Shown: piece by piece, positions 1 to 12,015 of the stretch | Layout of the letters: every line of letters starts with the position of its first letter | Numbering within the stretch: position 1 is the stretch's first letter | Origin: Todiramphus chloris collaris | Taxonomy: Eukaryota > Chordata > Aves > Coraciiformes > Alcedinidae | Assembly: GCA_025345505.1 (NCBI GenBank) | Contig: JANVCC010000072.1 | Location: forward strand, 2,639,856 to 2,703,855 | Reading direction: 5' to 3' | Length of the DNA stretch: 64,000 bases | Translations under genes and position numbers: made by a program | Notes under the pieces: model-generated | What the model was told of the DNA's origin: nothing | Database searches by the model: none | What the model saw: only the letters and a program-made list of their open reading frames with translations

Positions 1-203
1 ATACATTCATTCTTATTGGAACTGCTTGTAAACAGATTAAAAGCAAACAGGAAAAATTTGCGCTGTTAGGCAGTGACCTCGGAAAATAAATGGTAAATGT
101 TTTTAAAACAGAAAAGAAAGGAATAGATACTATCAAGACTATTAAACAAGTAGTTTCATACTCTAGCAACAAGATCTATTAAAGGAGTTTTGGTTTTATT
201 GGG

Positions 204-226
204 TTTTTTTCCTTTTTTTTTTTTTT
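204..226. repeat. T-rich homopolymer tract
   Basis: Seven T (204-210) and fourteen T (213-226) are separated by CC. No adjacent retroelement body was recognised, so this is treated as a simple low-complexity tract. Confidence 0.8.
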
Positions 227-1622
227 CTATTTCGCATGTTCATGCGCTGCTTCTTCTCACGCTGTAGTTATTATGAAGTATGTTTAATTAGACTTCCTAA
301 AGACAATAATTACATTTCCTTTCTGGGTGGTACCAGAAGCTGTGCTCTATGAGAAATAAGTTACTTACATCCTTCTAAGTATGTAGCTCTCACATTGCTT
401 CCAGATGGAATAAGAAGTGAGCTGGGTTAAAGTTTGGAGGAAAGCTAAGTCTTTCATTTCTCTCCACACTACCAACAACCACATAGATTTTTCTCCAGGG
501 TTTAGTTCTCTGTAAAATAGAAAGTCACCCATAATCCACATTTTCCCAATAAACTAGAGAAGAGAGATCAGAAATCTAGGATGATTTCTGCATCTGGTAA
601 AAGAAGTGCTTTAGAGCAGCTCTGCAGCTCTAATGAAAGGTAAATAAGGTGGTTTTATTAGTTGCACAAATGCTGCCTTCGTGGTATAAATCACTGAATG
701 CAGGTTGACTGCCCTGATTTGGAATTCTGCAGGTTAAGAGCCCCAGCTGCAAGTCCAGAATACCTGATGGGATGGGAAAAACATCCTTCCCTTAGATAAT
801 CTTAATATCTGCATGTTCCTTGACTTAATGATGACGCTTGGTACATTTTAGAGAAACGTGTGGGTTTCTCTACACGCCAGTCAGTTTTGTATGCTCCCGG
901 AGGTCATGTCAGGCAGAGGTTCTCTGAGTCTTTGGGACATCCAGGTCATGCTTCTTCACTCTGGTGTGGGAATTCAGAAGGGCACAGATCAAAGCTCCTA
1001 AGCTTCATACACCACCTGGAAATCACCCTGCCACGGCTTTGCTTCCAACATGCAGGTCTCACGTCTCCACTTCTGGGATGAAGGACAGAACAAGGACAGG
1101 CAAAGGGCAGCCAGATGCCTGGCTTTTGTCCTCCTGTGATGTTTGAAGTTTGGTCCAGCAGAACTACAACTAGGTGCCTGAAAAAAAAAGAGGCTGAAAT
1201 TGCTTTCAGTAATTCATGTCAAACTTTCCTTGAGCTGTGTTGCATGGTTTATCTCCTGGGGAATGCCAAGAGAGCCGTGTTGGGCTGCTTGGTGAGGAGC
1301 TCCTCAAAGGGAAGGTGAACCAGGAAGAAGTTTTCTCGGATGGAAACGAGAGGCAGCCCCCACGTAGCAGTGCTGCAGCACCCACCCAGCCACCACCACA
1401 CCTGCTGAGTCCTTGGCCACACATCACCAAGCACGAGATGTTTCCCCCTGAGACACACGTCTGGGAGGCTAGTGAGGAAAAACAGATGCAGAGAGAAAGC
1501 AAGCAGTGGAAAGCACATTAACATCATTTCTTCTGTGGCTCTCACAGGTGTTTTCCTGGCAGTGAGTGTGAGGAAGCATCTGTCAGCTGAGGTGGCATTC
1601 AGGTAACTTTTGTTCTTCTTGG

Positions 1623-1797
1623 AAAAAATAAACAAAACAAAAAAACCAAACAAACCAAACAAAAAGCCAAAACTGACAGCAAACAAAAAACAAAGCCAAA
1701 AAAAACCCAAACCAAACCAAACTAAAAACCACATACAAATAAATAAACAAACAAAAAACAACAACAAAAAAACAACCAAACCAAAGCAAAAGCCTCC
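1623..1797. repeat. A-rich (CAAA)n/(AAAAC)n low-complexity repeat
   Basis: About 175 bases are almost entirely A and C, built from irregular CAAA, CCAAA and AAAAC units. The composition keeps several frames open on both strands: lysine/asparagine/threonine-rich on plus, phenylalanine/leucine/valine-rich on minus. This explains the long apparent ORFs that cross it. No retroelement body is visible immediately upstream. Confidence 0.85.
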
Positions 1798-2780
1798 AGG
1801 CAAATATTTTAGTAGTTTTTTTACATACCCTTTTGGATTTCTTTCCTGCATTTTGCCTTTTAAATTATTTTTTTTGTATAGTTCTTATTGTCATTATTTG
1901 TATACTCACTTATGGCTTTACCATCTGCAAGCAATGTTTCTATCCAAAGCTTTCTACACCTTTCTACCACATGTACTCTTATTATATAAGCAGTAAATTG
2001 CTCTATCCTTTTAAGGCCTTGACCTGTTATTAATAGTTTTGTTTTATAAGCACAATTTCAAAATCAGGACATTCTTTGTGCACTTACTCACCACGCAGGC
2101 TTCTAGTCCTCAAATCTTTACACAGGAGAAATGCCAGAGTGTTTAAAAGAGTAATTTTCTGTAAGAAAACATACAGAGTGATCTTTCAGTATTTCTGCTT
2201 TGAGAAGGGTTTGCTTTGAAAGACTGGACTGGAGTCTACCACACTGCTTTGAAGTTCTGCAAGGCGTACACTTAATAAATAAGAGAAGTGGCATTTTGTT
2301 ACACAGTTGAAATTCAGAATAGAAGGAAGCAAAGACAGAATATTAGAATCTTAGATCTGATTTTAAATCCATTTTTAGAGAAGGAAAATTAAGAAGGTGA
2401 CAGAACTTTGGAGGCCACTTAGTCCTTGGAAGTTGTGTGTGAAGATTAGCACTGCTGACAGAATGTAGCGTGCATATCCTTATCTCATGCTGTGCGTCAG
2501 ATTAGGGCTGCACGCTCTCTGCTGGGTGCATGTTAAGGGTTAACCAGTAGGGGCAAAAGTCTACCTAGGCTAATTGAAAAAGAAGAAAGAAGATTAATGA
2601 CCAATGACATCCATCAAAAGGGAGAATACACTGTTGAATAATTAAATTAAGAGTCTCCATAGTGCCATTAATTATAAAAAAAAACCAAAACAAACAAACA
2701 TTGAATGAGTTCAGCTTTGAAAAATTGTTTTGACAAATGGAATGACTGCTTTCTGCAATAACATATGCTACAGAAACAGT

Positions 2781-2805
2781 ATATTGCTATCAAAGATAGC
2801 AATAT
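2781..2805. repeat. Perfect 11-bp inverted repeat with 3-base loop
   Basis: The arm 2781-2791 (ATATTGCTATC) is exactly complementary to 2795-2805 around an AAA loop. A G:T wobble and a G:C pair could extend it slightly if transcribed. Its function is unknown. It may be a chance AT-rich palindrome. Confidence 0.8.
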
Positions 2806-3194
2806 GCACACTGTGTGTTTCACTCCCATCCAGAGGACCTACCAAAGGTCAGTGTGCCATTTAAACCCTGTGAGCGAAATCGTAGCCCCACTGCAGTAGG
2901 AATTTTAGCACTGACTGCAATGGAAACATGCTTTCCCCCATATATTTTGAGAGGTAGTTGAGCTTAACATGATGAACAGACCATCTGTACAGTCATGAAT
3001 CTTAGCCACAGAAAACATTCACAGCTAATAGAAAAGGAAGATGTAGGACCTCCTTGAACCAGGCTCCAGAGAACTGGTATTTCACTGTCACAGGTAATAA
3101 GAAAAGACTGTGGTATCTAGAAAAAACATATATGGTTAATCAAGAAAGTTGTAAAGAACTCCATTCTTCCTAGAAAGATTCAAAACACTGGTGG

Positions 3195-3216
3195 AAAAAA
3201 AAAAAAAAAAAAAAAA
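3195..3216. repeat. Poly(A) tract, 22 bases
   Basis: An uninterrupted run of 22 A. The preceding sequence was not recognised as a retroposon or processed gene copy. Confidence 0.9.
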
Positions 3217-5056
3217 GCACTTTATTATATTCTCCTAAAGAGCTCTTAAAATACACACGTGCGTCTATGTAGTTTGGCATGAATTATTGAATGTATTTTC
3301 CTAAGCAAGTTCCAGATCTGGAAAGAAACCCTATTACTTACATTTCTGAACCAATAGATTATTTATCAACTACATAAATAAAGGTGATTCAACAGAATAT
3401 CAAGATGTAGATGTCTGCTTTGTTTTGGGGTTTTTTTCCCCTTCTCTCATTAAAAACTTAATTTTATGTTCTTAGTTATAAGTAAAATATTTAAACATTT
3501 ATTTGACATGATAGTAACTTCCTCCAATGAGGTGCTTATATTTCTATGGGTTTTGATTTAGAAAGGAATTTGGCATGTACCCATTTTGGGGAGGAACTTG
3601 TAATAGGGAGATACTACTTTTCAGCCATATTAAACATTAATCCAACCAGCACATAGTTTATGTTATCCCAAAGTAGAGTTCCCTGAAGGGAACTGCTACA
3701 CTTTCTTCCAAGACCATGGGGTTTTTTTCCTCACTTCCCCCAGTAAGGAAGAAAATTTCGTATTAATATATGTTTCTAAAACTTCCCGTACTTGTAATCT
3801 TTTCTTTTCCTTGCCTTGTGGTTTTTTCCATCCTTAATAGCTATTGAGCTGTTGAATAATATTGTTAGCATTCTTTTGTTCCCCCGGGCATGCGGACAGG
3901 CTGGTTGAAGTTAGAAAAAGGTGGGTCTGCTTCTCTCTCATGTCAAGACCTTTCGTGCCATTGTGGTGGGGCAATGGGCTCTCGGCTGCATGTCTGGAGG
4001 AAAGCAAGGTAAGTACCCAAGCAACTACAGAAGAGACCTCCAGAGCAGGGTCAGCACAGAGGTGGCCATGGGCTTTATAAATGCCCACTGCAAGGAATGG
4101 GGTATCTCAGACTGCAGCTGAAGAACATTTGCTAGTGAAAGCAGCTGTAGAAGACAAAAAAGGCTAAAATGCCAGCAGGAAGGGATCAGTAACTTTGCTG
4201 AATAGTGCATTAAGAATCACTAAGCGGAGGCAGAATGGCAGCAAATTTTCAGAGATCTAGAAACATTCCAAAGGTGGCTGAAGGACCAGGGAGAGGAGAG
4301 GGAGGAGAGGGCCTGGAGCTTGGGGGAGTGAGGACGACCAACGCCTCCTTCTGCCACTGGGAAAGAGATCAAACATCACCTTCATCATCCATGCAGGGAA
4401 GGGATGTCACCAGGTAGTGATGGCTCTGGTTTGGGTCAAGCCAAGTGCTAGGGCCAGTCATGCCACCAGCACCCTTAGGTGGGCTGAGGTGCCATTCTGC
4501 GTGCTGCTGCTGTGTGCCAGCTACTGACAGCCCCTGCTCGAGGGATCGCTACGGGGTCACCTCGAAGTTGTTTGATGCAGGGAGTGCACCTGCATTAAAG
4601 TGTGCATACTTTGTCTCCTCACTTGGGTCAGGCAGCGGCAGAGTTGAGTGCTGTAGGATTCGTTCTGCCTGGGAACAGCCCCCTACCATGAGGTATCCCT
4701 TCCTCCTAGCAGGGTCCACCTATCCTGCCGGAGAAGGAAGTTACAATACGTAGAGCAGCCCTGAAGTGGGTTACTATTAAAAGGATATATTACTCCGTGG
4801 TTTTGCAACCTTATTTTCTTTTGTAGGTTAAATCTGAACACTGTGAGGGGCAGCATCTTTTCCTGCAGGCCTGCTGTGTTTGCAGACGGGGATAGTCATT
4901 TGGAGAGTGGAGTAGATGCTTAGCAGCGCAGGGAAACACGCGCAGAACCGACGCCTGCTTTATGCAAACCCCACGCTCTGTATACACGCAACGTTACAAG
5001 GGAGGCGTTTGTTGAGATCTTTGCTTTCATTGCATAAATACTCTTGACAGAAAAGG

Positions 5057-5072
5057 AAAAAAAAAAAAAAAA
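5057..5072. repeat. Poly(A) tract, 16 bases
   Basis: An uninterrupted run of 16 A just after AAAAGG. Simple homopolymer. Confidence 0.85.
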
Positions 5073-7885
5073 CCTGCCTTGATAGGCTGGCTTGGAAATG
5101 TTTTAAAATATCCTGCAGGCATGTAAATTTTGGAACCGCCCCAGCAAATAGCAGCTTCTGAATGAAGCACACAGGAATCCCTCTGTTTAAACAGCGTGAG
5201 TGTTGTGAAATAAATCAGTGTGTGTCAGGAAGATGAAAGTTAGGACGGTGCTAAGGCCTCCACTTCAGTATAGTTCCCAGTTGCTTAACACAATGCACAG
5301 CCCTGACTATGCCAAAGATGGTCACCCAGCAACGGGATTTCCCTTTGGTGCTTCTTTCTACCCTAAAAGCTTGTGCCACCACTTCAAAGTTATATAAATA
5401 GCTGTTTCTGTGTTTATGACTGTAAAATTTATCCTAGTAGTTAAGTGGAGGTATTATTCGGTGGTAGTATGTATGGAGGTGTGTCATAATAAGGTGGCAT
5501 ATTGGTCACTTCTTGCAATAGACAATTCTACCTGTTTGAACGTTTCGTAAGCACATGCTGCACCATGGAGCTGCTGGGGCTGAAAACATCCTGTAAATAA
5601 TGTTCTGTCACGGGAGAACATTGCTAGGGTTTATTTGGCAGTAAAATCATCATCTGAATTACAATCCGATGTCATTATATCATCTGCAACATCTGTAGTT
5701 AGGATATATTTGGCATTTCAAGGTTGGGAGGAGGGAGAAAGCATCCTCAGGAACACAGCAGTGCTGGGGCTTGGAAAGAGATGCCGGGGAATGAGGTTGC
5801 CTCCAAACACAATGCTACTTCCAAACACCTATTGTGTGGTGGGGAATGGCCTCTGGAAACTATTATTTTAGAAACAACACCACAAAACATCACTGTTTTG
5901 CAGAAACTTAGGACAGTCGACTGCAATTGCAGTATCCATAGAGGAGCACAAATATGAAATCACAATGAGAATACTGTGAGCAACAAAGTAATGGGTCCAG
6001 GCCACACAAGGCAAGCAGATGAGGCCTCAAAGACCCTTCACGACAGGTCTGGGAATGACCTGGACAGAAGGATAATTGTAGAAGAAGAGTCTGTGCCTAT
6101 ATCAGACAAAACCAAAAAGCCCCAGCTGATTCATCTTTTGGTCTTCTGCTTCTGCACAGACTGCTTGCTCCCATCCTACGGGTGAATCAAAGAGTGTAAC
6201 TAAGAGCCTGTTCCTGTTCCTTTGGATTTATTGCTGCAGCTGGATTTCTTCCTCCTGCAGTCAGAGATAAGATTTTATTTTTGCTTGAGGCTCTTTGTTC
6301 ATAAAGCTGGCTTTGTGCTCATCGTTCTGTGTCATTCATGCCTGCTGTCCTCTCCATCCTAATAAATAACAAGGAAAAAAGAATGACTTATAAGCCTAAA
6401 CCTGCCCACATGACCGTTCCCCACCCCTGTGACCATTCCTGGATAGTGATTGCCTGTAGGGTATATTGAGCTTCTCTCTTGACAAGATGAAAACGATTAC
6501 TATCCTGCTGTTTACTTCATTTTCCTGATGTCTATTTTGAGTGGCAACTGCAATATATATAAGGCTCACTTCGTTTCTGACCACTATTGGCAAAAAGCAG
6601 AATAGCAGAGCATGTACAAAGAATAGAGGGGAGGAATGAGCTGTCAGGGAGTGAAGATGAGAGATTTTCCCCAATCTTCAGCCATGCTGCTGTCAAGCAA
6701 GAGTCTGTTATATTGCAGATTTTTTTTCAGGAATTAATCTATAACCCTCAGGGCAGAACATCCCTGCAAGCAGCTTGAGTCACCTAATCCACTTATGTCA
6801 TGCTCTTAGTTTTCCAGGCATATCAGAATTAAAAGCATATTTTATACATATTTTCTACTGAGACCATTTTTTTTTCTCCTCACGATGCTGCTTGGAAGAC
6901 CCAAGCCTTCCAAAGCTGAGACAGCCAGCAAAAGAGACCTGCAGAGGTGCAAGGATGTTACAGCATGAAGCAGAGAAAATGAGGCTTTGGCATAATAGAG
7001 AGGGGGAATAATGAAGATGTTCCTCTCAATTAAGCATGTTTTTTCAAAGAATATTTAATGATTTGCTGCTGGGTAAAATAGCTTATTTCTCATGTTTGTT
7101 AACAGTTGCAGGAGTAGATGAATAGAGAACACTCCGTTTTCCCAATGATGCTCAGGTAAAAAGAAGGTAAGAAACAGTGATAGCTCCATGCTTTGGAAAT
7201 ACAGTTTTTAGCTGAAACATCAAACTCTGGAGGATAACACAAAAGCAAGCTTGTTAGTTATGGAAAATATAACCAAGATCATTCTGTCACCTTTTCTTTT
7301 AATGAGCATCCATTAAGACTCACGCACACGCTAGCCATGAAGCCCCAGTGACCTCATCAGACAACAGCCCCCTTCTCCCAGCATTCAGCAGCACAATGTT
7401 CAGCCTTACTTAGCAAGTAAGAGAGCAAAATTTCCAAGTAATTAATATATTAAATCAGCAGAAGAGCATAGGCCTGGCAGGCAATGCAGTTGGTTTCTTC
7501 CCAAAGCAGAACCACCTTTATCTGTATTGTAAGCACTTCTCTAGACCCGTGTAAGGAAGGTCAGGGATGGAGATTTCACAACTGGCTTACTGCAAAGCAG
7601 ATTTTCCTCAGTCATCTCTGTGGTAACTCAGTCACAGTGCCCCCTTTTCACTCCAAATTAATTCTCTCACTCTTGAAATCAACTGAATCAAGACCTGAAG
7701 CAAATGACTGGTCCTTCATGTTGCTCTCTGCCAGCTATTTCTCTCCAAGGGTCTCTTGCACTGCAGTATCTGACATCTCTCCTGGTAATGAATTCAGCAA
7801 GCAGACCTGCTTATCTAAGGGCCATCACTTTGCTCTGTTCTTTACCCTTCTACAAAGAGGAGAGTAGGTGTTTACTATCTATGTC

Positions 7886-8314
7886 CTACATCTCTCCTCT
7901 CTGCCAGACTCCGGAGTGTGTTAGCATGATCCTTTTATTTCTGCTGAAGTCAGAGCTTAGGTGTTGTACGTGGCACAAAGGGTGGAGCAGGCAGAGAGGT
8001 GATTTGATTCCTACTGTCAGGGCTAGCCCATCGTGTGCCTCTGCCCCTGTGTCTGCAGCAGCCTGGACTTTTCTTCCCATGGCCTGGGACTCAACAGTGC
8101 TGGTAAAGACAGAGGTGAAGAAGGTGTTGAGGATTTCTGCCTTTTCAGAGTTGTTGGTGCCTAGTTCACCTCTCCTGTTTAATAGTGGGCCAACATTCTC
8201 CTGTTTCTGCTTTTTGTTAAGGCATCTGAAGAACACCTTCTTGTCGTTTCTGACCTCTCCAGACAATTTCCGTTCAAGCTGAGCTTTTGCTTTCCTAACT
8301 ACATCTCTGCACAA
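7886..8314 (-). pseudogene. CR1 ORF2 remnant, open for 142 codons
   Basis: This minus-strand open frame has about 75 recognisable CR1 ORF2 residues at its start (linker region, KAKAQLE to FFTSVFTS). About 65 further residues follow that I do not recognise, including a VQAAADTGAEAHDGL stretch. Full CR1 ORF2 is roughly 900-1000 residues with endonuclease and RT domains, so this is a dead fragment lacking both catalytic centres. The tail may be a divergent subfamily's linker or non-CR1 sequence open by chance. Confidence 0.6.
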
Positions 8315-8325
8315 CCCGGCAATGC
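8090..8325 (-). mobile_element. CR1 LINE fragment (ORF2 endonuclease-RT linker)
   Basis: Read on the minus strand, this encodes the part of CR1 ORF2 between the endonuclease and the reverse transcriptase. The motif CRDVVRKAKAQLERKLSGEV is followed by a KKVFF block, a PLLNRRGEL block and the EKAEILNTFFTSVFTS segment, which is characteristic of CR1 just before the RT domain. The element is truncated at both ends, and no CR1 3' tail is present nearby. The left boundary is placed where I stop recognising CR1. The reading frame continues further left (see 7886-8314). Confidence 0.8.
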
Positions 8326-9372
8326 CCTTGCCATTTCCAGCAGGTAATGTTCTGCTTTCCCATCACTGGGACGTTTCCATTTTGGTTTTGGTTTTGCTGG
8401 GTGCAGAGACCTACACTGTTTCCTTCGTAACGGTGTCATGCAGCCTTGACCACTGTCGTCATGTACGACGACAAGGAAAGCAAGGAATTAAGACAGCCAT
8501 GAATGTGTCTACATGTTATTTGCCTATTTCTTTTGACTTAGGGATCTTATTGTCTAAAATGAGACTAACTGCACTACAAATGTGTTGCGTTCTCAGACAG
8601 CAACTGTATTTTTCAACCTGAAGCTCATTTCTACTGATCACATTCTCTTGTTCTGATACCATAGCAAAGAAAAAAATAAGAAGGAAAGAGGGAAGTACAT
8701 ATTTGAAATGCATTACCTTGAGTGTAGCTTTTTCTCTGTGCAATTTTTCACTAGTATGACTGAGAAGGTACACAGGGGAGCCCATAAGTTGAAGGGCTGC
8801 TTAAAGTAGGATTTGATGTTTATGGGATTGTCAGAAACAGGCAGTGGTTCATAATGAAAAGACTCAGAATTTGAACTGCATTACAAACAGATGAATGGCC
8901 TCAAATGAAAAACAGTGCTGTGAAGCTGTGCAGTGTTGAGGAAGGGCTAGGTTCTGTATTCCTGTGGTTCTCTAATTTCCATATGTTTTTAAGACTAGCT
9001 ATAGTAACATATGCAATGATCTGAGATCTTTTCTGAATCGTGTATCCAGTATAACTGAATTAAAGCTGAATATCGATTTGCTATGTGTATTATATATTTT
9101 TTAAATCATTTTAATAATGAAAGCTCAATAATTTCATAATTATTCTTTCTAATGAACACTACTTCTGTTAATAGGATTTCATTTTCTCAAATGAATTCAA
9201 TGTCTTCAAGCATTTGGTGTGTGCCCTTCTCATGTTTTAGTTATATAAATGGACTGCTATTCTCTCCACATACTCAATATTTTGAAAATTCAAAATAAGT
9301 CAGATAAATCATATTGTACTGAGACTCTTTCCTGATAAATAAAAGTATTTAAGTATTTGTCTTGTCCCACTC
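8326..9372. other. Unique non-coding DNA
   Basis: AT-rich sequence without a recognised gene or transposon. Short ORFs here are not supported by homology, codon pattern or splice context. Confidence 0.6.
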
Positions 9373-9660
9373 AGTAGACAAGGAGGGAGGTGAATCTTTG
9401 TGATCCCCCGAAAGAGGCTGTCCCTGCGGCAGGGCAGAGTCACGACAGTGACCCCGAGGAACAATAACAAACCAATTTATTAGTTCTTCCCAATGGGGCA
9501 ATCAACAAACAGTACAGATAAAGTTCTGCAAGGTTATACTTGTAGCTCTGCCCTAAAGAAGTAAATGTGCATTCCTCTTCCCTATGCACATATCTTTACA
9601 AACCTTCCCCCTTTCAGCCTGTCAGACAGAGCTACTCAAAATCCAGCTGTACCATCTCAT
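9373..9660 (-). mobile_element. Candidate retroviral LTR fragment (poly(A)/U5-like)
   Basis: On the minus strand an AATAAA signal (bases 9481-9476) sits in a CTAATAAATTGG context. It is followed by a T-rich run and then a GC-rich segment with several CpGs down to about 9373. This layout resembles the R-U5 part of an avian LTR. I cannot define TG/CA ends, a target-site duplication or a primer-binding site, and no internal viral sequence is visible. It could instead be an unrelated GC-rich island. Confidence 0.35.
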
Positions 9661-10757
9661 TTTATTTTCTTCATCCTGCAGAGGTATCCGTACGGTCGCG
9701 GTAGTCATCTGTGAAGGTCAGTAAATAAGGGGAAAACCAGTGTCAGCCCTGTCCAGGTGTCTGGGATGTTGGTAGCAGGCAAACACCTACTGAGGCCTTT
9801 CTGGAGGTATTCTGAAGATCCTGAAACACACAGGCTGATCAAGGTGGCTTTTGTTTCGGTTCTCTAGGATTTGCAGATCCTGCGGCCTCCTCAAGACAGG
9901 ACAGAAGGCTCACTTCAGCACAAACAGTGTAGAAAAAGAGTTATCTACCCCAGAGAGGATCACAGCTTTCTGTCATTGCTCATCCTTGCACAGTTACTGT
10001 CCTCCTTGATTATCTTCCATGAACACGTCATCGCCTGGTAGCCTCCTTCGTCAGGTTCCCAGTATTAATTCAGGTATCTTTCCTTTCACAGTCCAGGGCC
10101 CTCTTTCCAGACATCAGCTTTGGGTATATTTTCCTAAGGAAGCAGTGAGCCCAGCTATGCTCTTTGGGTATTTCTGTCCCTTGCCAAGTGGCTCTGAGGT
10201 GGGAGCTGGCACTGGTGACCATGCCAGAGGTGGGACCAGTGAGCCTTGCTAACTCTAAACCTTTATTCCAGAGCATTTGTGTTCCTTAATTTGCAATGTT
10301 CTGCACAGTTTCGGCTGTGTCTGAGTGCCAGATGATTACTCTACAATAGCCAGTCCCAATGGTCACAGATTATGCTTCAAAGTGGCAGCGTGCTGAGCAG
10401 AAAAGCAAAGTACAGCCATGGCTATGGACAAGGTACCTGGCTGCTTTCACGTTTTTCCTGCCTGCCTTCTGAGTCACAGCAGTCTGCTTAAATGGAAATA
10501 AAAAGTGCTAACAGAAGTCAAGTCAGCAGAGGCAGGATGGCTGCAGCACAGCTCACTGTTCAGCACTGCCTCACGTATCAACACAAGCACCAGGAGAGCA
10601 CCAGCTGCAGATGTTTTGCTCTTATCAATGAAGTGCAAAGCAGGGAGTGCTTTATGTAATTTTTCCAGATGCAGGGATGAATTGGCATTCAGCAACACAC
10701 TTTGCTTGGTCAGATGGAGCACTCTGGAGGTGGAGAGCAGGTAAGAGGAATAAGTAG
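9661..10757. other. Unique non-coding DNA
   Basis: No recognised gene. A few CpGs near 9690-9700 continue the composition of the LTR-like stretch to the left. Short ORFs between 10019 and 10744 overlap on both strands and look incidental. Confidence 0.55.
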
Positions 10758-11161
10758 AATTATAGAATGGTCAGGGTTGGAAGGGACCTTAAAGCTCATC
10801 CAGTTCCAACCCCCCTGCCATGGGCAGGGACACCTCCCACTAGAGCAGGTTGCTCACAGCCCCAGCCAGCCTGGGATTAAAAACTTCCAAGGATGGGGCT
10901 TCCCCCACCTCTCTGGGCAGCCTGTTCCAGTGTCTCACCCCCCTGATGGGGAAGAAATTCTTCCTAATGTCCAACCTGCATCGACCTCTCTCTAGCTTTA
11001 ATCCATTCCCTCTGGTCCTGTCACTGCCCCACAGCCTAAAAAGTCCCTCCCCAGCTTTCTTGTAGCCCCTTCAGATACTGGAAGGCCACAATAAGGTCTC
11101 CCCGGAGCCTTCTCTTCTCCAGCCTGAACCACCCCAACTCTCTCAGTCTGTCCCCACAGGA
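10758..11161 (-). mobile_element. CR1 LINE, 5'-truncated 3' end
   Basis: A minus-strand CR1 3' end of about 400 bases. The tail at 10758 (complement of ATAGAATGGTCAGGGTTGG) is followed by the conserved 3' UTR and the end of ORF2, including the block opposite CCTTCAGATACTGG. It stops abruptly near 11161 within ORF2, the usual CR1 5' truncation from incomplete reverse transcription. It matches the start of the copy at 11733 base for base over long stretches, so both belong to the same or a closely related subfamily. Confidence 0.92.
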
Positions 11162-11732
11162 GGACGAAAAATACAAAACACCAAGTTGTTTTTTCTTAAT
11201 GGAGGTCACTTTTCTGACTGTCAGTTTGGCAAGGTGAATTCATTCCTCTTTGCCACGCTCTTCCTTCGCATTGTCCCTCCTGTTAAGCATCTGGTGCAGA
11301 CAGCAAACCATAAACCATCCTGAGTCTGCTGGAATTTGGATACCTCAGCCTAGCGACTCATGCAGAAAATGGAATGAGCACCTTGTAGCTCACAGGCATT
11401 TGGGGTCAGCAAGCTGCTGACTTGCTGCCTTTGGAAAGCAGCATGCTACAGTTGCCTGGTGGGGAAGAGCAGAAGTAATTGCAGGAAGTCAACTAATTCA
11501 TGCAAAATGAAGCTGATCATTAATGGTGGGGTACACAGCCATTCTTCTGCAGTGCTGAACAATTAGTTCAAGTGTTTTAAGACTAATATGTAACAGGAGT
11601 GTGGCTGACTAGCTGGAGGAGAAAGTGTCTCGCTGGGTGAGCTGATTTCCTTCCCTTGCCCCTGCTCCTTCAGCTGGGGCAAGTCTCCACTTCTCAGGCT
11701 GCCAGGACAGTGTTGCTGGTTACTGATAAATA
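11162..11732. other. Unique spacer between two CR1 copies
   Basis: About 570 bases of ordinary non-coding sequence separate two CR1 copies of the same orientation. No gene or further repeat was recognised. Confidence 0.6.
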
Positions 11733-12015
11733 TTATAGAATCATAGAATTGTCAGGGTTGGAAGGGACCTTAAAGATCATCCAGTTCCAACCCCCTGCTG
11801 TGGGCAGGGACACCTCCCACTAGAGCAGGTTGCTCACAGCCCCAGCCAGCCTGGGCTTCAACACTTCCAAGGATGGGGCTTCCCCCACCTCTCTGGGAAG
11901 CCTGGGCCAGTGTCTCACCACCCTCATGGGGAAGAAATTCTTCCTAATATCTAATCTGAATCTACCCACCTCCAGTTTTAAACCATTCCCTCCAGTCCTA
12001 TCACTGCCCCACAGC

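Larger units (their letters stand above)
1..7885. other. Unique non-coding DNA, no gene recognised
   Basis: This is AT-rich sequence with frequent stops in all six frames and no recognisable protein. It carries the simple repeats and hairpin listed separately and one weak splice-flanked candidate exon at 3900-4008. A G-rich patch lies near 4289-4326. I see no CR1 or LTR homology here. Confidence 0.6.

Noticed and set aside
1249..1851. 200-codon minus-strand ORF
   Set aside because: Its N-terminal half is the translation of the (CAAA)n repeat complement (Phe/Leu/Val/Trp run), which cannot contain TAA/TAG/TGA easily. No homology is recognised.
7704..8282. 192-codon plus-strand ORF
   Set aside because: Its second part is antisense to the CR1 linker remnant and the first part has no recognisable homology.
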